From: Sulfurospirillum cavolei
Lineage (GTDB): Bacteria > Campylobacterota > Campylobacteria > Campylobacterales > Sulfurospirillaceae
Strand: one strand, 5' to 3'
NCBI RefSeq assembly: GCF_000813325.1
Contig: NZ_BBQE01000008.1
DNA length: 64,000 nt
Shown: one piece after another, positions 42,317 to 50,578 of the stretch
Position numbering within the stretch: the stretch's first letter is position 1
How the letters are laid out: each line of letters begins with the position of its first letter
The notes under the pieces: model-generated
What the model was told of the DNA's origin: nothing
The model's database searches: none
What the model saw: the letters and a program-made list of their open reading frames with translations, nothing else
Program-made: the position numbers and the translations under genes

Positions 42317-42941
42317 CGGCTCTCTCTATTTTTAATATATAACGATTCCCTTCAATCTCAAAAAAGGCGGGGTATGACTCATTATCTACGATGCGCAGAA
42401 GATTGAATTGATCGTGAATCGTTTTGTGAATATCCAACTCGCTATCTTTAGCACTTCGTTTTGCATAGACGGAGGATTCACCCTTTTGTTTATGTGGAGT
42501 TTTGTAGAGTTTATAGTGTTCTAAAAATTCGAAACACATTTGTATAATAAACTCAGCTTGCTTGTTTCGTAATTCAGCGTTGAGCTCATAACCATTTAAG
42601 TGAAGAACTTTTTGCATATAAATATCCCCATCATCCATTGTTTCAGAAGCTTCAAACATCGAAAAAGGAATCTCGTTTTTACCTTCCAGTATTTGCCAAA
42701 ACATGGGTGCCCATCCTTTGCCTTGAGGTAAGGCAGAAGCGTGAATAACGATGTTGTGTTGGTGTTGTTGTAAGTATTTTTTTTCGATAATACGGTGGTA
42801 ACTTAGAATAAAAACAAGCGTATAGGTTTCGTCTATTGCTTGATGATCAAAAAAAAGTTTAGAATTTTGGATTGTTGTTTCAAGCTTTTGTGCATAAGCG
42901 ATAAACCATTGATTTGGTGAGGTAAGAATGGCAATTTTCAT
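42297..42941 (-). CDS. Formyltransferase-like protein in the pse operon
   Basis: 214 residues of the folate-dependent formyltransferase fold. IHASALPQGKGWAP (66-79) corresponds to the NxHxSLLPxxRGxxP motif, and MDDGDIYMQ (102-110) supplies the conserved Asp. The Asn two residues before His67 in classical enzymes is Val here. The C-terminal part (RSAKDSELDIHK...YPAFFEI) matches the domain found in sugar formyltransferases such as ArnA. It sits where a PseH acetyltransferase would be expected, between pseG and pseI, and no pseH is present. Inference: it formylates the 4-amino sugar intermediate. It overlaps pseG by 4 nt. Confidence 0.8.
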   Translation of the reverse strand: MKIAILTSPNQWFIAYAQKLETTIQNSKLFFDHQAIDETYTLVFILSYHRIIEKKYLQQHQHNIVIHASALPQGKGWAPMFWQILEGKNEIPFSMFEASETMDDGDIYMQKVLHLNGYELNAELRNKQAEFIIQMCFEFLEHYKLYKTPHKQKGESSVYAKRSAKDSELDIHKTIHDQFNLLRIVDNESYPAFFEIEGNRYILKIERADENRKL

Positions 42942-43807
42942 TGGAAAAGCCTTTGAATTTCATTTTTCAACAAGGTCGCATTAAATACTTCGAACACCTT
43001 ATGCCCTTGTGATTGAAGATACTTATACATATCGTCTTGATTGCTTGCCACTTTAATGGCGATAAAAGGCACTTCCATAAAAAGCACCTCATGCACCATG
43101 ACGCTGGGTGTCACAATGGCAAGGCGGCTTTGGTGAAGCAGTTTAGCGACTTCATTGGAGTTTACATGTAAAGCAATGTTGGGCTTATCTGTGACGTAGG
43201 TTTGAAGCTCGCTTAGATGAGCGTTTGCACCAGTCGTGAGTACGCTTACATGTAAAGATTTGGGAAGAATTTTTAAAATGTCGAGAGTGATGTTAGACGC
43301 ATCCGTTCCACCCATCGCAACCAAAACATCGTAGATTTTTTCACGTGTCTGTTTTTTTTCATCTTTAAATTCATCGCGAATGAGCGTGTATAAAATCCCA
43401 CAGCGAAGCTCGCACCGTGGTGGCACTAAACCTTTGTAGCGTTTTTTGTCGGCTGAAATATTGTGGTTGAGTAAGATGTCACAGTGGTGCGTTTGGTAGG
43501 TGTCATCAAAGCTTAGGATTTTCACCCCCGTAGCCTCTTTTACTTTTCGCTCAAATGGCGCATCAATACCGTAATGATCGATCACTAAGAGGTTTACATG
43601 TAAATCTTTGATGAGTGCTATAAGCTCGTCTGCATCGTTTGAGTTTAAAATTTTAACGTCGTAAGGAATGGAAGCGATGATGTTGCCCTCTAGGTTTTGG
43701 CAGGCAAAAATGACTTCACCCTCAAAACTTTGAGCAAGCACCAAATCACGCATGATATGCCCAAGCCCGATGGTGCTTGAACTATCAGCTCGTATGAGTG
43801 TTTTCAT
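42938..43807 (-). CDS. pseG: UDP-2,4-diacetamido-2,4,6-trideoxy-L-altropyranose hydrolase
   Basis: 289 residues from ATG 43805-43807 (an upstream in-frame TTG is less likely). PseG removes UDP from the diamido sugar before PseI acts. It has the GT-B fold start IRADSSSTIGLGHIMRDLVLA with the catalytic His in GLGHIMR, and later LVAMGGTDASN and TPSVMVHEVLF. Three TTACATGTAA palindromes lie inside it. It overlaps pseF by 23 nt and the formyltransferase-like gene by 4 nt. Confidence 0.9.
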   Translation of the reverse strand: MKTLIRADSSSTIGLGHIMRDLVLAQSFEGEVIFACQNLEGNIIASIPYDVKILNSNDADELIALIKDLHVNLLVIDHYGIDAPFERKVKEATGVKILSFDDTYQTHHCDILLNHNISADKKRYKGLVPPRCELRCGILYTLIRDEFKDEKKQTREKIYDVLVAMGGTDASNITLDILKILPKSLHVSVLTTGANAHLSELQTYVTDKPNIALHVNSNEVAKLLHQSRLAIVTPSVMVHEVLFMEVPFIAIKVASNQDDMYKYLQSQGHKVFEVFNATLLKNEIQRLFQ

Positions 43808-44495
43808 GCAGTCCAAGTGCTTTAAACATAAACTCAGCCCTCATCCAATCTTCTGGTGTGTCGATGTCTTGCACCAAATGGCGTGGTAACAAAACAGCGG
43901 TAGAGTGGGGTGCAAAGATGATTCTGCCCTCTAACCATGCTTCTGGTGTTCCCCAGTAAAACTGCCCCGCATCGTGGTATGCCTCTTCCAAATCTTGGCT
44001 TCTCGTATTAAAGTGTTCAGGTGAAAACATCTCGACACGATCTTCTTTGGTCAGACGAATGGCACGCTGAATGGGGAAAGGAAAACTGGTAGCGCTAAAG
44101 GCATATGACGCTTTAGTGCGTTTAAGTTTTTCGTATGCCTCTTTAATAAACATCGCTTGCACAAAAGGAGCCGTCGCATAAATACAACAGATGGCATCTA
44201 ATTGTGATAACTCTTTATGGCATGTTTCTCGTATCGCATGGGCGATGACAGGAATGGTTGCCGTGTGGTCATCACTGAGCTCCTTGGGACGCATAAAGGG
44301 AACTTCAGCTCCCAATGTTCGCGCCAATGCGGCAATCTCTTCATCGTCCGTACTCACAACGATTTTATCAAAACAGCCACTTTTTTGGGCTGCTTCAATG
44401 CTATAAGCGATCATCGGTTTGCCACAAAATGTTTTAATGTTTTTACGAGGAATGCGCTTACTGCCGCCTCGCGCTGGGATGATGGCAAGTTTCAT
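43785..44495 (-). CDS. pseF: Pseudaminic acid cytidylyltransferase
   Basis: 236 residues from ATG 44493-44495, where the family start MKLAIIPARGGSKRIPRKNI begins and AAGGA is well spaced; an ATG 9 nt upstream would place the ribosome site too close. PseF activates the nonulosonic acid as CMP sugar, the donor used by Maf. Nucleotide-binding residues RGGSKRIPRKN and the metal-binding VSTDDEEIA are intact. Overlaps pseC by 4 nt and pseG by 23 nt. Confidence 0.94.
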   Translation of the reverse strand: MKLAIIPARGGSKRIPRKNIKTFCGKPMIAYSIEAAQKSGCFDKIVVSTDDEEIAALARTLGAEVPFMRPKELSDDHTATIPVIAHAIRETCHKELSQLDAICCIYATAPFVQAMFIKEAYEKLKRTKASYAFSATSFPFPIQRAIRLTKEDRVEMFSPEHFNTRSQDLEEAYHDAGQFYWGTPEAWLEGRIIFAPHSTAVLLPRHLVQDIDTPEDWMRAEFMFKALGLHENTHTS

Positions 44496-45613
44496 AGGTG
44501 GCATCCTTTAATCGAAGCAAGTGTCTCAAGCAAGGTATCGGCGACCATGGTTGCCTCTTCCATGCTCATACCCTGATGACAAGGAATGGAGAGTTCTGCT
44601 CGGTAAAAATCTTCGGTGGTCTCTAAACGTTGTTTGCCAAAACGCTCTTGGTAATAGCTAAAGTGGTACACAGGTTTGTAGTGAACTTGCACACCTAAAC
44701 CCTTTACATGTAACGCTTTGAAGATCTCTTCTTTGGAACACCACAGCGAGCGATCCAGCAAAATAGGGTAGAGATGGTAGGTGCTTCGTTTGGTTTGATC
44801 GATGGCAATCGTCGTAAAAAAAGGATTGTTTAAAAAGCGCTCGTCATAGTAATGCGCGATCTCGTTGCGTTTGGCGATGAAACTCTCCAAACGTTTAAGC
44901 TGTGAAAGTCCCAAGGCACACGCAACATCGCTCAGGCGGTAGTTTTCACCCAGCATCACCATATCCGAATTCCACAGCTCTTTTTTGACAATACCGTGAC
45001 TTCTAAGCAGTTTGGCTTGTTCGTAAAACGCGGTATTGTTCGTCGCGATCGCTCCGCCTTCAAAGGTGGTGATGGGCTTGATGGCATGAAAACTAAAGAT
45101 GGTCATGTCTGCCACATTTCCGACTTTTTGCCCGTTGATTTCACTGCCTAGCGCATGGCTGGCATCTTCGATGAGAAAAAGTTTATGTCTGTCACACAGT
45201 GCTTTGATGGTGTCAATAGGCAGTGGATTTCCGCCAAAATCCACAGGCGCTATTGCCTTAGTTCGAGGAGTGATTAACGCCTCTAGTTTGCGCTCATCTA
45301 TATTTCCATCGTAACGGATGTCGCAAAATACAGGGGTCGCGCCGCATTGGATGGCAGTGTTGGAAGTGGCGGAAAAGGTCAGAGGGGTGGTAATGACTTC
45401 ATCCCCCTCTTTAAGTCCGATGATCTGATACGCAACATGCAACGCCGACGTGGCAGAGTTCATCACGCAGACATGCTTGACTCCGATGTAGCGTGCGAGT
45501 GCCTCTTCAAAGTCACTCACTTTTTTCCCACCCGTTAAAAAATCGCCTTTGAGTGTTTCAACAACCGCGTCTATATCGCTTTGATCGATACTTTGTCTGC
45601 TGTACGGAATCAT
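44492..45613 (-). CDS. pseC: UDP-4-amino-4,6-dideoxy-N-acetyl-L-altrosamine transaminase
   Basis: 373 residues from ATG 45611-45613, which overlaps the pseB stop in ATGA; the longer open frame upstream lies inside pseB. PLP-dependent DegT/DnrJ/EryC1 aminotransferase that adds the 4-amino group. The PLP Lys is in SFHAIKPITTFEGGAI; the substrate loop starts FLTGGKKVSDFEEALA. The amine it makes is the acceptor for PseH or, here, presumably the formyltransferase-like protein. Confidence 0.94.
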   Translation of the reverse strand: MIPYSRQSIDQSDIDAVVETLKGDFLTGGKKVSDFEEALARYIGVKHVCVMNSATSALHVAYQIIGLKEGDEVITTPLTFSATSNTAIQCGATPVFCDIRYDGNIDERKLEALITPRTKAIAPVDFGGNPLPIDTIKALCDRHKLFLIEDASHALGSEINGQKVGNVADMTIFSFHAIKPITTFEGGAIATNNTAFYEQAKLLRSHGIVKKELWNSDMVMLGENYRLSDVACALGLSQLKRLESFIAKRNEIAHYYDERFLNNPFFTTIAIDQTKRSTYHLYPILLDRSLWCSKEEIFKALHVKGLGVQVHYKPVYHFSYYQERFGKQRLETTEDFYRAELSIPCHQGMSMEEATMVADTLLETLASIKGCHL

Positions 45614-46599
45614 GCGTTTATCATCTCCATTAAGCCTTTGGCGTCTAGCCACTGGGTATTGGTCTCTGAGCTGTACTCAAAGCCGTATTTCACGGGTGTT
45701 CCCTTCTCTCCAAGCGCGTTACATGTAAAGTCGTTGCGTTGTGTAAAAAGAATGCTTGGCTGAATGACATAATGGTCGTGAAACTCGAGCGTTAAGTGGC
45801 TATCATCTTTAGGCACCATTACTTCGTGCATCTTCTCACCCGGCCGAATACCGATGATCTTGACACCCAACTGCGGTGCCATACTTTTGGCAAGGTCGAC
45901 CATCTTCATCGAAGCAATTTTAGGGATGAATATTTCGCCGCCTTGCATGCGCTCAAAGTTTTTAAGGACAAAGTTGACCCCTTGCTCCAAGGTAATCCAA
46001 AAGCGTGTCATCTCCGCTTCGGTGATGGGCAGTTCTTTTACACCCTCGGCAATCAGTTTTTTAAACAGAGGCACAACGGAGCCGCGGCTTCCTACAACAT
46101 TGCCATAACGCACAACGGCAAACTGGGTTCTTCGCGCACCTCTGATGTTATTGGCGGCGATGAAGAGTTTATCGCTGGCGAGTTTGGTTGCACCGTAAAG
46201 GTTGATGGGGTTAGCGGCTTTATCGGTGGAGAGTGCTATGACTTTTTGCACACCGCATTCAAGTGCGGCGTCGATGACGTTTTGCGCTCCGTAAATGTTT
46301 GTTTTGATGCACTCCATCGGGTTGTATTCAGCGATGGGGACGTGTTTGAGCGCGGCTGCGTGAATGACGTAATGCACGCCGTACATCGCATTTTTAAGAC
46401 GATCAACGTCTCTCACGTCGCCGATGAAAAAGCGCATGCAAGAATCGGTAAATTGCTGTGCCATCTCGTACTGTTTGAGCTCATCTCTGGAGTAGATGAT
46501 GATTTTATTGGGTTTATATTTTTTTAAAAGAATCTCGGTGTATTTTTTGCCAAAACTGCCTGTTCCGCCCGTGATAAGAATATTTTTTCCGTTAAACAC
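45610..46599 (-). CDS. pseB: UDP-GlcNAc 4,6-dehydratase (inverting)
   Basis: 329 residues. First enzyme of the pseudaminic acid pathway. NAD(P)-binding ILITGGTGSFGKKY (about 6-19) and the YxxxK pair in LYGATKLASDK are present. GTG start (46597-46599) with AAAGG 6 nt before it. It heads the minus-strand operon pseB-pseC-pseF-pseG-formyltransferase-pseI, all overlapping. In C. jejuni the pse cluster also sits close to dcd; here dcd is about 6 kb away. Confidence 0.94.
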   Translation of the reverse strand: MFNGKNILITGGTGSFGKKYTEILLKKYKPNKIIIYSRDELKQYEMAQQFTDSCMRFFIGDVRDVDRLKNAMYGVHYVIHAAALKHVPIAEYNPMECIKTNIYGAQNVIDAALECGVQKVIALSTDKAANPINLYGATKLASDKLFIAANNIRGARRTQFAVVRYGNVVGSRGSVVPLFKKLIAEGVKELPITEAEMTRFWITLEQGVNFVLKNFERMQGGEIFIPKIASMKMVDLAKSMAPQLGVKIIGIRPGEKMHEVMVPKDDSHLTLEFHDHYVIQPSILFTQRNDFTCNALGEKGTPVKYGFEYSSETNTQWLDAKGLMEMINA

Positions 46600-46668
46600 G
46601 ATCAGCCTTTCTCGAAAGAATTCAATGTATTAAAATTTTAAAAAGCAATTTTGATTCCGCTTCGTCAT

Positions 46669-46698
46669 TTGACAAGCGTATCTTTGGAGTAGTATAAT
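46669..46698 (+). promoter_or_regulatory. Consensus sigma-70 promoter of flaC
   Basis: TTGACA at 46669-46674 and TATAAT at 46693-46698, spacer 18 bp, ending 28 bp before the flaC start. Both hexamers are perfect. No sigma-28 site is evident for this gene. Confidence 0.78.
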
Positions 46699-46726
46699 AA
46701 AGAGATCTTTACAAAAGGAGCCTGTG

Positions 46727-47446
46727 ATGACTATTTCGAGCAGTTCCAATAACCAAATTTTAAACCTCATTTCTCAAAATAAAAACTCTGCCGATACGAC
46801 CTTGGAAAAACTTGCGGCAACACGCGAATTAACGGGAGCCGATAGTGCAAACCTGATTATTTCCGATGCGCTCAGTTCACAGATTTCCGGTCTCAGCCAA
46901 AGTGTGCAAAACGCCAACGAAACGGTTAGTATGTACCAAATTGCGGACAGCTCTTTACAAGCGATCGGTGCGGGAACGGAGCGACTGAACGATCTTTCCG
47001 TACGCTATAACAGTGCTTCTTTAAACAGCGATCAAAAAGCGATGCTTCAAGAAGAGTTCGATGCGATCAACCAATCGATGCAAGACATCGCAAACCAAAC
47101 GACGTATAACGGCATCAATCTGCTCTCGCAAAGCTACGGGCTCGACGTCTCGGGATTAAGCACGTTAAGCATCGACGATCAGCAAGGCATTAGCGATTTT
47201 TCGCAGAGCGTATCTTCGCTTTCCGCAACGGCAAGTTCGCGTATTAACGGTGCGACTAGCGATATTACCAACGCGTTAACGACGATTACGAATTTGAGCA
47301 GCGCCGATTCTCAAATTTCGCAAACGCCTTTAGATCAAAAAATCGCGCAAATAAACAGCGACGAGATAAAACTGAGCGCTTCCGTTTTGTCTCAGATTCA
47401 CCAAAACAGTATGATGCAACAAAGCATTTCGGCACTGTTGATCTAA
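46727..47446 (+). CDS. flaC: FlaC-like short flagellin homologue
   Basis: 239 residues from ATG 46727 (AAAGGAG 6 nt upstream; a GTG one codon earlier is also open). It retains the D0/D1 ends of flagellin (LEKLAATRELTGADSANLIISDALSSQ; NETVSMYQIADSSLQAIG) but lacks D2/D3. Size and sequence pattern match Campylobacter FlaC (249 residues), which is secreted through the flagellar export apparatus and not required for the filament. A consensus sigma-70 promoter suggests expression independent of FliA. It diverges from pseB. Confidence 0.85.
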   Translation: MTISSSSNNQILNLISQNKNSADTTLEKLAATRELTGADSANLIISDALSSQISGLSQSVQNANETVSMYQIADSSLQAIGAGTERLNDLSVRYNSASLNSDQKAMLQEEFDAINQSMQDIANQTTYNGINLLSQSYGLDVSGLSTLSIDDQQGISDFSQSVSSLSATASSRINGATSDITNALTTITNLSSADSQISQTPLDQKIAQINSDEIKLSASVLSQIHQNSMMQQSISALLI

Positions 47447-47457
47447 CCTTTTTTTGA

Positions 47458-48048
47458 ATGCCCCGCATTAACAATCAAGCATTTTACGAAAAAGCCATCA
47501 AGCGGTACGGATGTACCGCGCGAGGCTTGAACTGGAACTCCAAATACTCCCAATACCTTCGATTTGAGATGATTCACGATCTTTTGGGCGATGCGTTGGC
47601 ATCGTCAAAAATCGTCGATACCGGTTGCGGTTTCGGGGATTTGTATTTTTTTCTGAAACAAAGAGGTTCGCTCCCGCGTTGTTACGTCGGGTACGATCTT
47701 GTGGACGAAGCCGTTTTTGTGGCACACAAACGCACGAAGCAACGCATCGTCAAATGCGATATTTTAAACGACGTGCTCGAAGATGCCGACTTTTACATCG
47801 CCAGCGGTTCGATGAACATTTTAAACCGTTTCGAGACTTTTTTGTTTATTCGTCGTTGTTTTGAAGCTTCGCGCAAAGGCTTCGTGTTCAATTTGCTCAA
47901 AGGCGAAGATAAAGAGGGGCATTTTAACTATTTTCTGCCGCACGAAATTGAAGCGTACGTGAACGAATTCGCTTACGACGTGAAAATTAAGGACGATTAT
48001 ATGGAGGGAGATTTTACGGTGTTACTTTTAAAAGAGGCGGCGGAATGA
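47458..48048 (+). CDS. SAM-dependent methyltransferase
   Basis: 196 residues. Motif I KIVDTGCGFGDLYFFL (about 51-66) and the acidic residue in CYVGYDLVDEAV are clear; the third motif area is DFYIASGSMNIL. Substrate unknown. It starts 11 bp after flaC with no good ribosome site, which weakens confidence in the exact start. It overlaps the next gene by 4 nt. GC-richer than the flagellin/hip region, similar to the chromosome average here. Confidence 0.8.
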   Translation: MPRINNQAFYEKAIKRYGCTARGLNWNSKYSQYLRFEMIHDLLGDALASSKIVDTGCGFGDLYFFLKQRGSLPRCYVGYDLVDEAVFVAHKRTKQRIVKCDILNDVLEDADFYIASGSMNILNRFETFLFIRRCFEASRKGFVFNLLKGEDKEGHFNYFLPHEIEAYVNEFAYDVKIKDDYMEGDFTVLLLKEAAE

Positions 48049-48824
48049 TCTTGCGTATGCTCGCAGGCGTAGCGGCATTGTATGTGCTTGCCATAGGCTA
48101 TATATATTTGACGCAAGACGATCAGATTTTTCCGATCAAGCATGTCCTCAAAGAAGCACCGCCGATGAGCGATGCGATCAGCCCTTTGAGCTTACATGTC
48201 GCAGACGGTGCGGTTGTGGAAGGAGTGTTGAAAAAAGACGAAGAACCGAATGCGCCGTTGATTCTCTATTTTGGAGGGAACGGTGAGGATGCGACGCATT
48301 TTGCCGTGCAATCGCCGCAAGGCTACGATATGATCGTATTTAACTATCGCGGTTACGTCGGAAGTACGGGCAAGCCTTCCGAAGAAGCTTTGTTTCACGA
48401 TGCCCTGAAAATTTACGATCACTACGCCAAAGGGCGTAAAGTGTTTGTGATCGGGCGGAGTTTAGGAACGTGCGTCGCAACGTTTTTAGCAAGCAAACGC
48501 GTTGTCGACGGGTTAATTTTGATCACGCCGTACGATTCGATTCTCTCTTTAGCTCAACGTAAATACCCGCTTTTTCCGGTTGCCGTGTTGTTGAATCATC
48601 CTTTCGAGACGACGCACTATATGCCTTTCGTGAGCGCGCCTATCGGCATTTTCGAAGTGGAAAACGATGGGATGATTCCGCGTTACCATTTGGAAAAACT
48701 GCTAGAAGCAATGCCTTGCGAGCCTATGCATGTCGTATTGACTCAAACGACGCATCAAAAGGTCTTAGACGACCCGAATTTTACCCCGCAATTACAAATT
48801 TTACTAGGAAAAATGGATGAATAA
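48045..48824 (+). CDS. Membrane-anchored alpha/beta hydrolase
   Basis: 259 residues. One N-terminal membrane anchor (about 3-20) and an alpha/beta-hydrolase domain with the oxyanion segment YFGGNGEDA, the nucleophile elbow VIGRSLGTCVA (Ser about 143), and later Asp and His (VENDGMIP; TQTTHQ). Related to the BEM46/YfhR group. Substrate unknown. It overlaps the methyltransferase by 4 nt and rlmI by 8 nt. Confidence 0.85.
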   Translation: MILRMLAGVAALYVLAIGYIYLTQDDQIFPIKHVLKEAPPMSDAISPLSLHVADGAVVEGVLKKDEEPNAPLILYFGGNGEDATHFAVQSPQGYDMIVFNYRGYVGSTGKPSEEALFHDALKIYDHYAKGRKVFVIGRSLGTCVATFLASKRVVDGLILITPYDSILSLAQRKYPLFPVAVLLNHPFETTHYMPFVSAPIGIFEVENDGMIPRYHLEKLLEAMPCEPMHVVLTQTTHQKVLDDPNFTPQLQILLGKMDE

Positions 48825-49989
48825 AGTATACGTAAAACACTCCGTCGTTGCAAAAATAAGGCGTTTTACGCCGTGGATTTACGCCAACGAAATCGACTCC
48901 GATCCGGAAGAGTTTCAAAGCGGCGAAGTCGTTGCGCTTTTTTCCAAAAAAGACGGCTTTTTAGGAACGGCGTACGTCAATCCCAAGTGCGCTATTTTCG
49001 CGCGCGTTCTAAGCTTCGGCAAAGAAGAGATCGGCAAAAAGTTTTTTCACAATCGCATCAAAAAAGCGATCGCTAAACGGGGGGCACTCTTACATGTCAC
49101 CAATGCGGTGCGCCTTGTTCACTCAGAAGCCGACTTTTTACCGGGATTGATCGTCGATCAATACGGCGATGCGTTGTGCATTCAGATCAATACCGCGGGC
49201 ATGGAAGCGTTTCGGGATCTCATCGTTCATACGCTCAAACATCTACTCAATCCCTCATGGATCGAAGAAAAATCCGACGTGCATTCGAGGGAAATAGAAG
49301 GCTTGGTGAGCAAAAACGGTACGCTTTTCGGAGAAGCAAAAGCTCTTTTTGAATTGCACGAAAACGCTTTAACGTTCTTAGTCGATATTCAAGATGCGCA
49401 AAAAACGGGCTTTTACCTCGACCAGCGCAAAAACAGAGCCATTTGCGCCAGTTACGTGAAGCAAGACGATACGGTTTTGGATTTGTGCTGTAACACGGGC
49501 GGCTTTGGCATCTATGCGCTCAAAGCCGGAGCCAAAGAGTGCGTGTTTGTCGACGTTTCCGAATCGGCAATAGAGCAAACCAAGGCGAATGTCGAGCGTA
49601 ACACTCTCTCGGGCGAATCCTTACATGTCAAAGACGTTTTTACGTTTATGAAAGAGCAAAAATACAAAAATACATTTGATATGATCATGATCGACCCGCC
49701 GTCCTTTGCCAAAACCAAAGAACAGGCGAGCGGCGCCAAACGAGGCTTTAAACACCTCTTGATGGAAAGCACCAAAGCGGTGAAAGATAGCGGTCTAATC
49801 GCCCTTTTCTCCTGCTCCTTTCACGTCGGCAAAAAAGAGCTTTTAGAGATCGCAATGGAAGTTTCCCACGACCTCAAAGTGCAATACATTTTACTAGAGC
49901 AAATGCAACAAGACTCGGATCACCCGTGTTTGATTAACGCTTCTGCGTCGTTTTATTTGAATGGGTTGTTGTTTCGGGTTGAGAAGTAA
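48817..49989 (+). CDS. rlmI: RlmI-like 23S rRNA (cytosine-5) methyltransferase
   Basis: 390 residues. N-terminal PUA domain (about 1-75), a middle domain, and a C-terminal Rossmann methyltransferase with DLCCNTGGFGIYALKAGA (motif I) and MIMIDPPSFAKTKE (motif IV). RlmI methylates C1962 of 23S rRNA in E. coli; related RlmK/L domains are possible. It overlaps the hydrolase gene by 8 nt. Two TTACATGTC copies inside encode LHV. The promoter of relB starts directly at the stop codon. Confidence 0.85.
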   Translation: MNKVYVKHSVVAKIRRFTPWIYANEIDSDPEEFQSGEVVALFSKKDGFLGTAYVNPKCAIFARVLSFGKEEIGKKFFHNRIKKAIAKRGALLHVTNAVRLVHSEADFLPGLIVDQYGDALCIQINTAGMEAFRDLIVHTLKHLLNPSWIEEKSDVHSREIEGLVSKNGTLFGEAKALFELHENALTFLVDIQDAQKTGFYLDQRKNRAICASYVKQDDTVLDLCCNTGGFGIYALKAGAKECVFVDVSESAIEQTKANVERNTLSGESLHVKDVFTFMKEQKYKNTFDMIMIDPPSFAKTKEQASGAKRGFKHLLMESTKAVKDSGLIALFSCSFHVGKKELLEIAMEVSHDLKVQYILLEQMQQDSDHPCLINASASFYLNGLLFRVEK

Positions 49990-50031
49990 TTGACAAGGTT
50001 TTGGGATTGCTCTATAATACGATAGTATTAT
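49990..50031 (+). promoter_or_regulatory. Consensus promoter with palindromic operator for relB-yafQ
   Basis: TTGACA (49990-49995), 17-bp spacer, TATAAT (50013-50018). A perfect inverted repeat ATAATAC-GATA-GTATTAT (50014-50031) covers the -10 and start region, the usual place for a RelB/DinJ-type autorepressor. Confidence 0.82.
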
Positions 50032-50049
50032 TAAACAGGAGGTCACATT

Positions 50050-50298
50050 ATGAGACAGACCACAAGCATTAAATTAGACCCTACCGTTAAACAAGAGGCG
50101 CAAGAGATTTTTGCAACCCTTGGTTTAACGCTTGGCGAGGCAGTCAATCTTTTTTTACATCAAGTACGCCTAAGAAAGGGCATTCCTTTTGACATCGAAA
50201 TCCCCAATGCTAAAACACAGCAGATATTTCAAGAGATTCGAGAGAGTAGAAATGTAGAAGCATTTTCATTGGATGAGTTAAAACGTGCCAACGCTTAA
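50050..50298 (+). CDS. RelB/DinJ-family antitoxin
   Basis: 82 residues. A ribbon-helix-helix N-terminus (TTSIKLDPTVKQEAQEIFATL) followed by the family core GLTLGEAVNLFLHQVRLRKGIPF, and a flexible C-terminus that wraps the toxin. It overlaps the toxin gene by 14 nt, typical of the class. AGGAGG lies 8 nt before ATG. It should repress its own promoter through the palindrome at 50014-50031 (inference). Confidence 0.9.
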   Translation: MRQTTSIKLDPTVKQEAQEIFATLGLTLGEAVNLFLHQVRLRKGIPFDIEIPNAKTQQIFQEIRESRNVEAFSLDELKRANA

Positions 50299-50554
50299 AC
50301 GGCATAAAGCATTTTTGAAAGATTATGCCCATGCCAAATTAACAGACACGCAGTTTGAAAAACTTGTCTTATTTTTAGCACTTCTCAAAAAGGGTAAAGA
50401 ACTCCCACCCGAATCCAAAGACCATGCGTTAAAAGGGAACTGGAAAGATTTTAGAGAGTGCCATTTGGGTGGCGATATTTTACTGGTGTATCAAAAAATC
50501 AATGATGAAATTGTGTTGGCGAGACTTTCAACGCACAGTGAACTTTTCGGGTAA
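50285..50554 (+). CDS. yafQ: YafQ-family mRNA-interferase toxin
   Basis: 89 residues, RelE/ParE fold. The family pattern is evident: HKAFLKDYAHAKL at the start, LPPESKDHALKGNWKDFRECHLGGDILLVYQ in the middle (conserved DH-L-G-----R--H----LL-Y), and ending with STHSELFG. YafQ cleaves mRNA on translating ribosomes. The catalytic His residues (HAL, CHLGG, THSELF) are retained, so it is probably active. Confidence 0.9.
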   Translation: MPTLKRHKAFLKDYAHAKLTDTQFEKLVLFLALLKKGKELPPESKDHALKGNWKDFRECHLGGDILLVYQKINDEIVLARLSTHSELFG

Positions 50555-50578
50555 ATTGAATGATAAAAGGGTAGGTCA

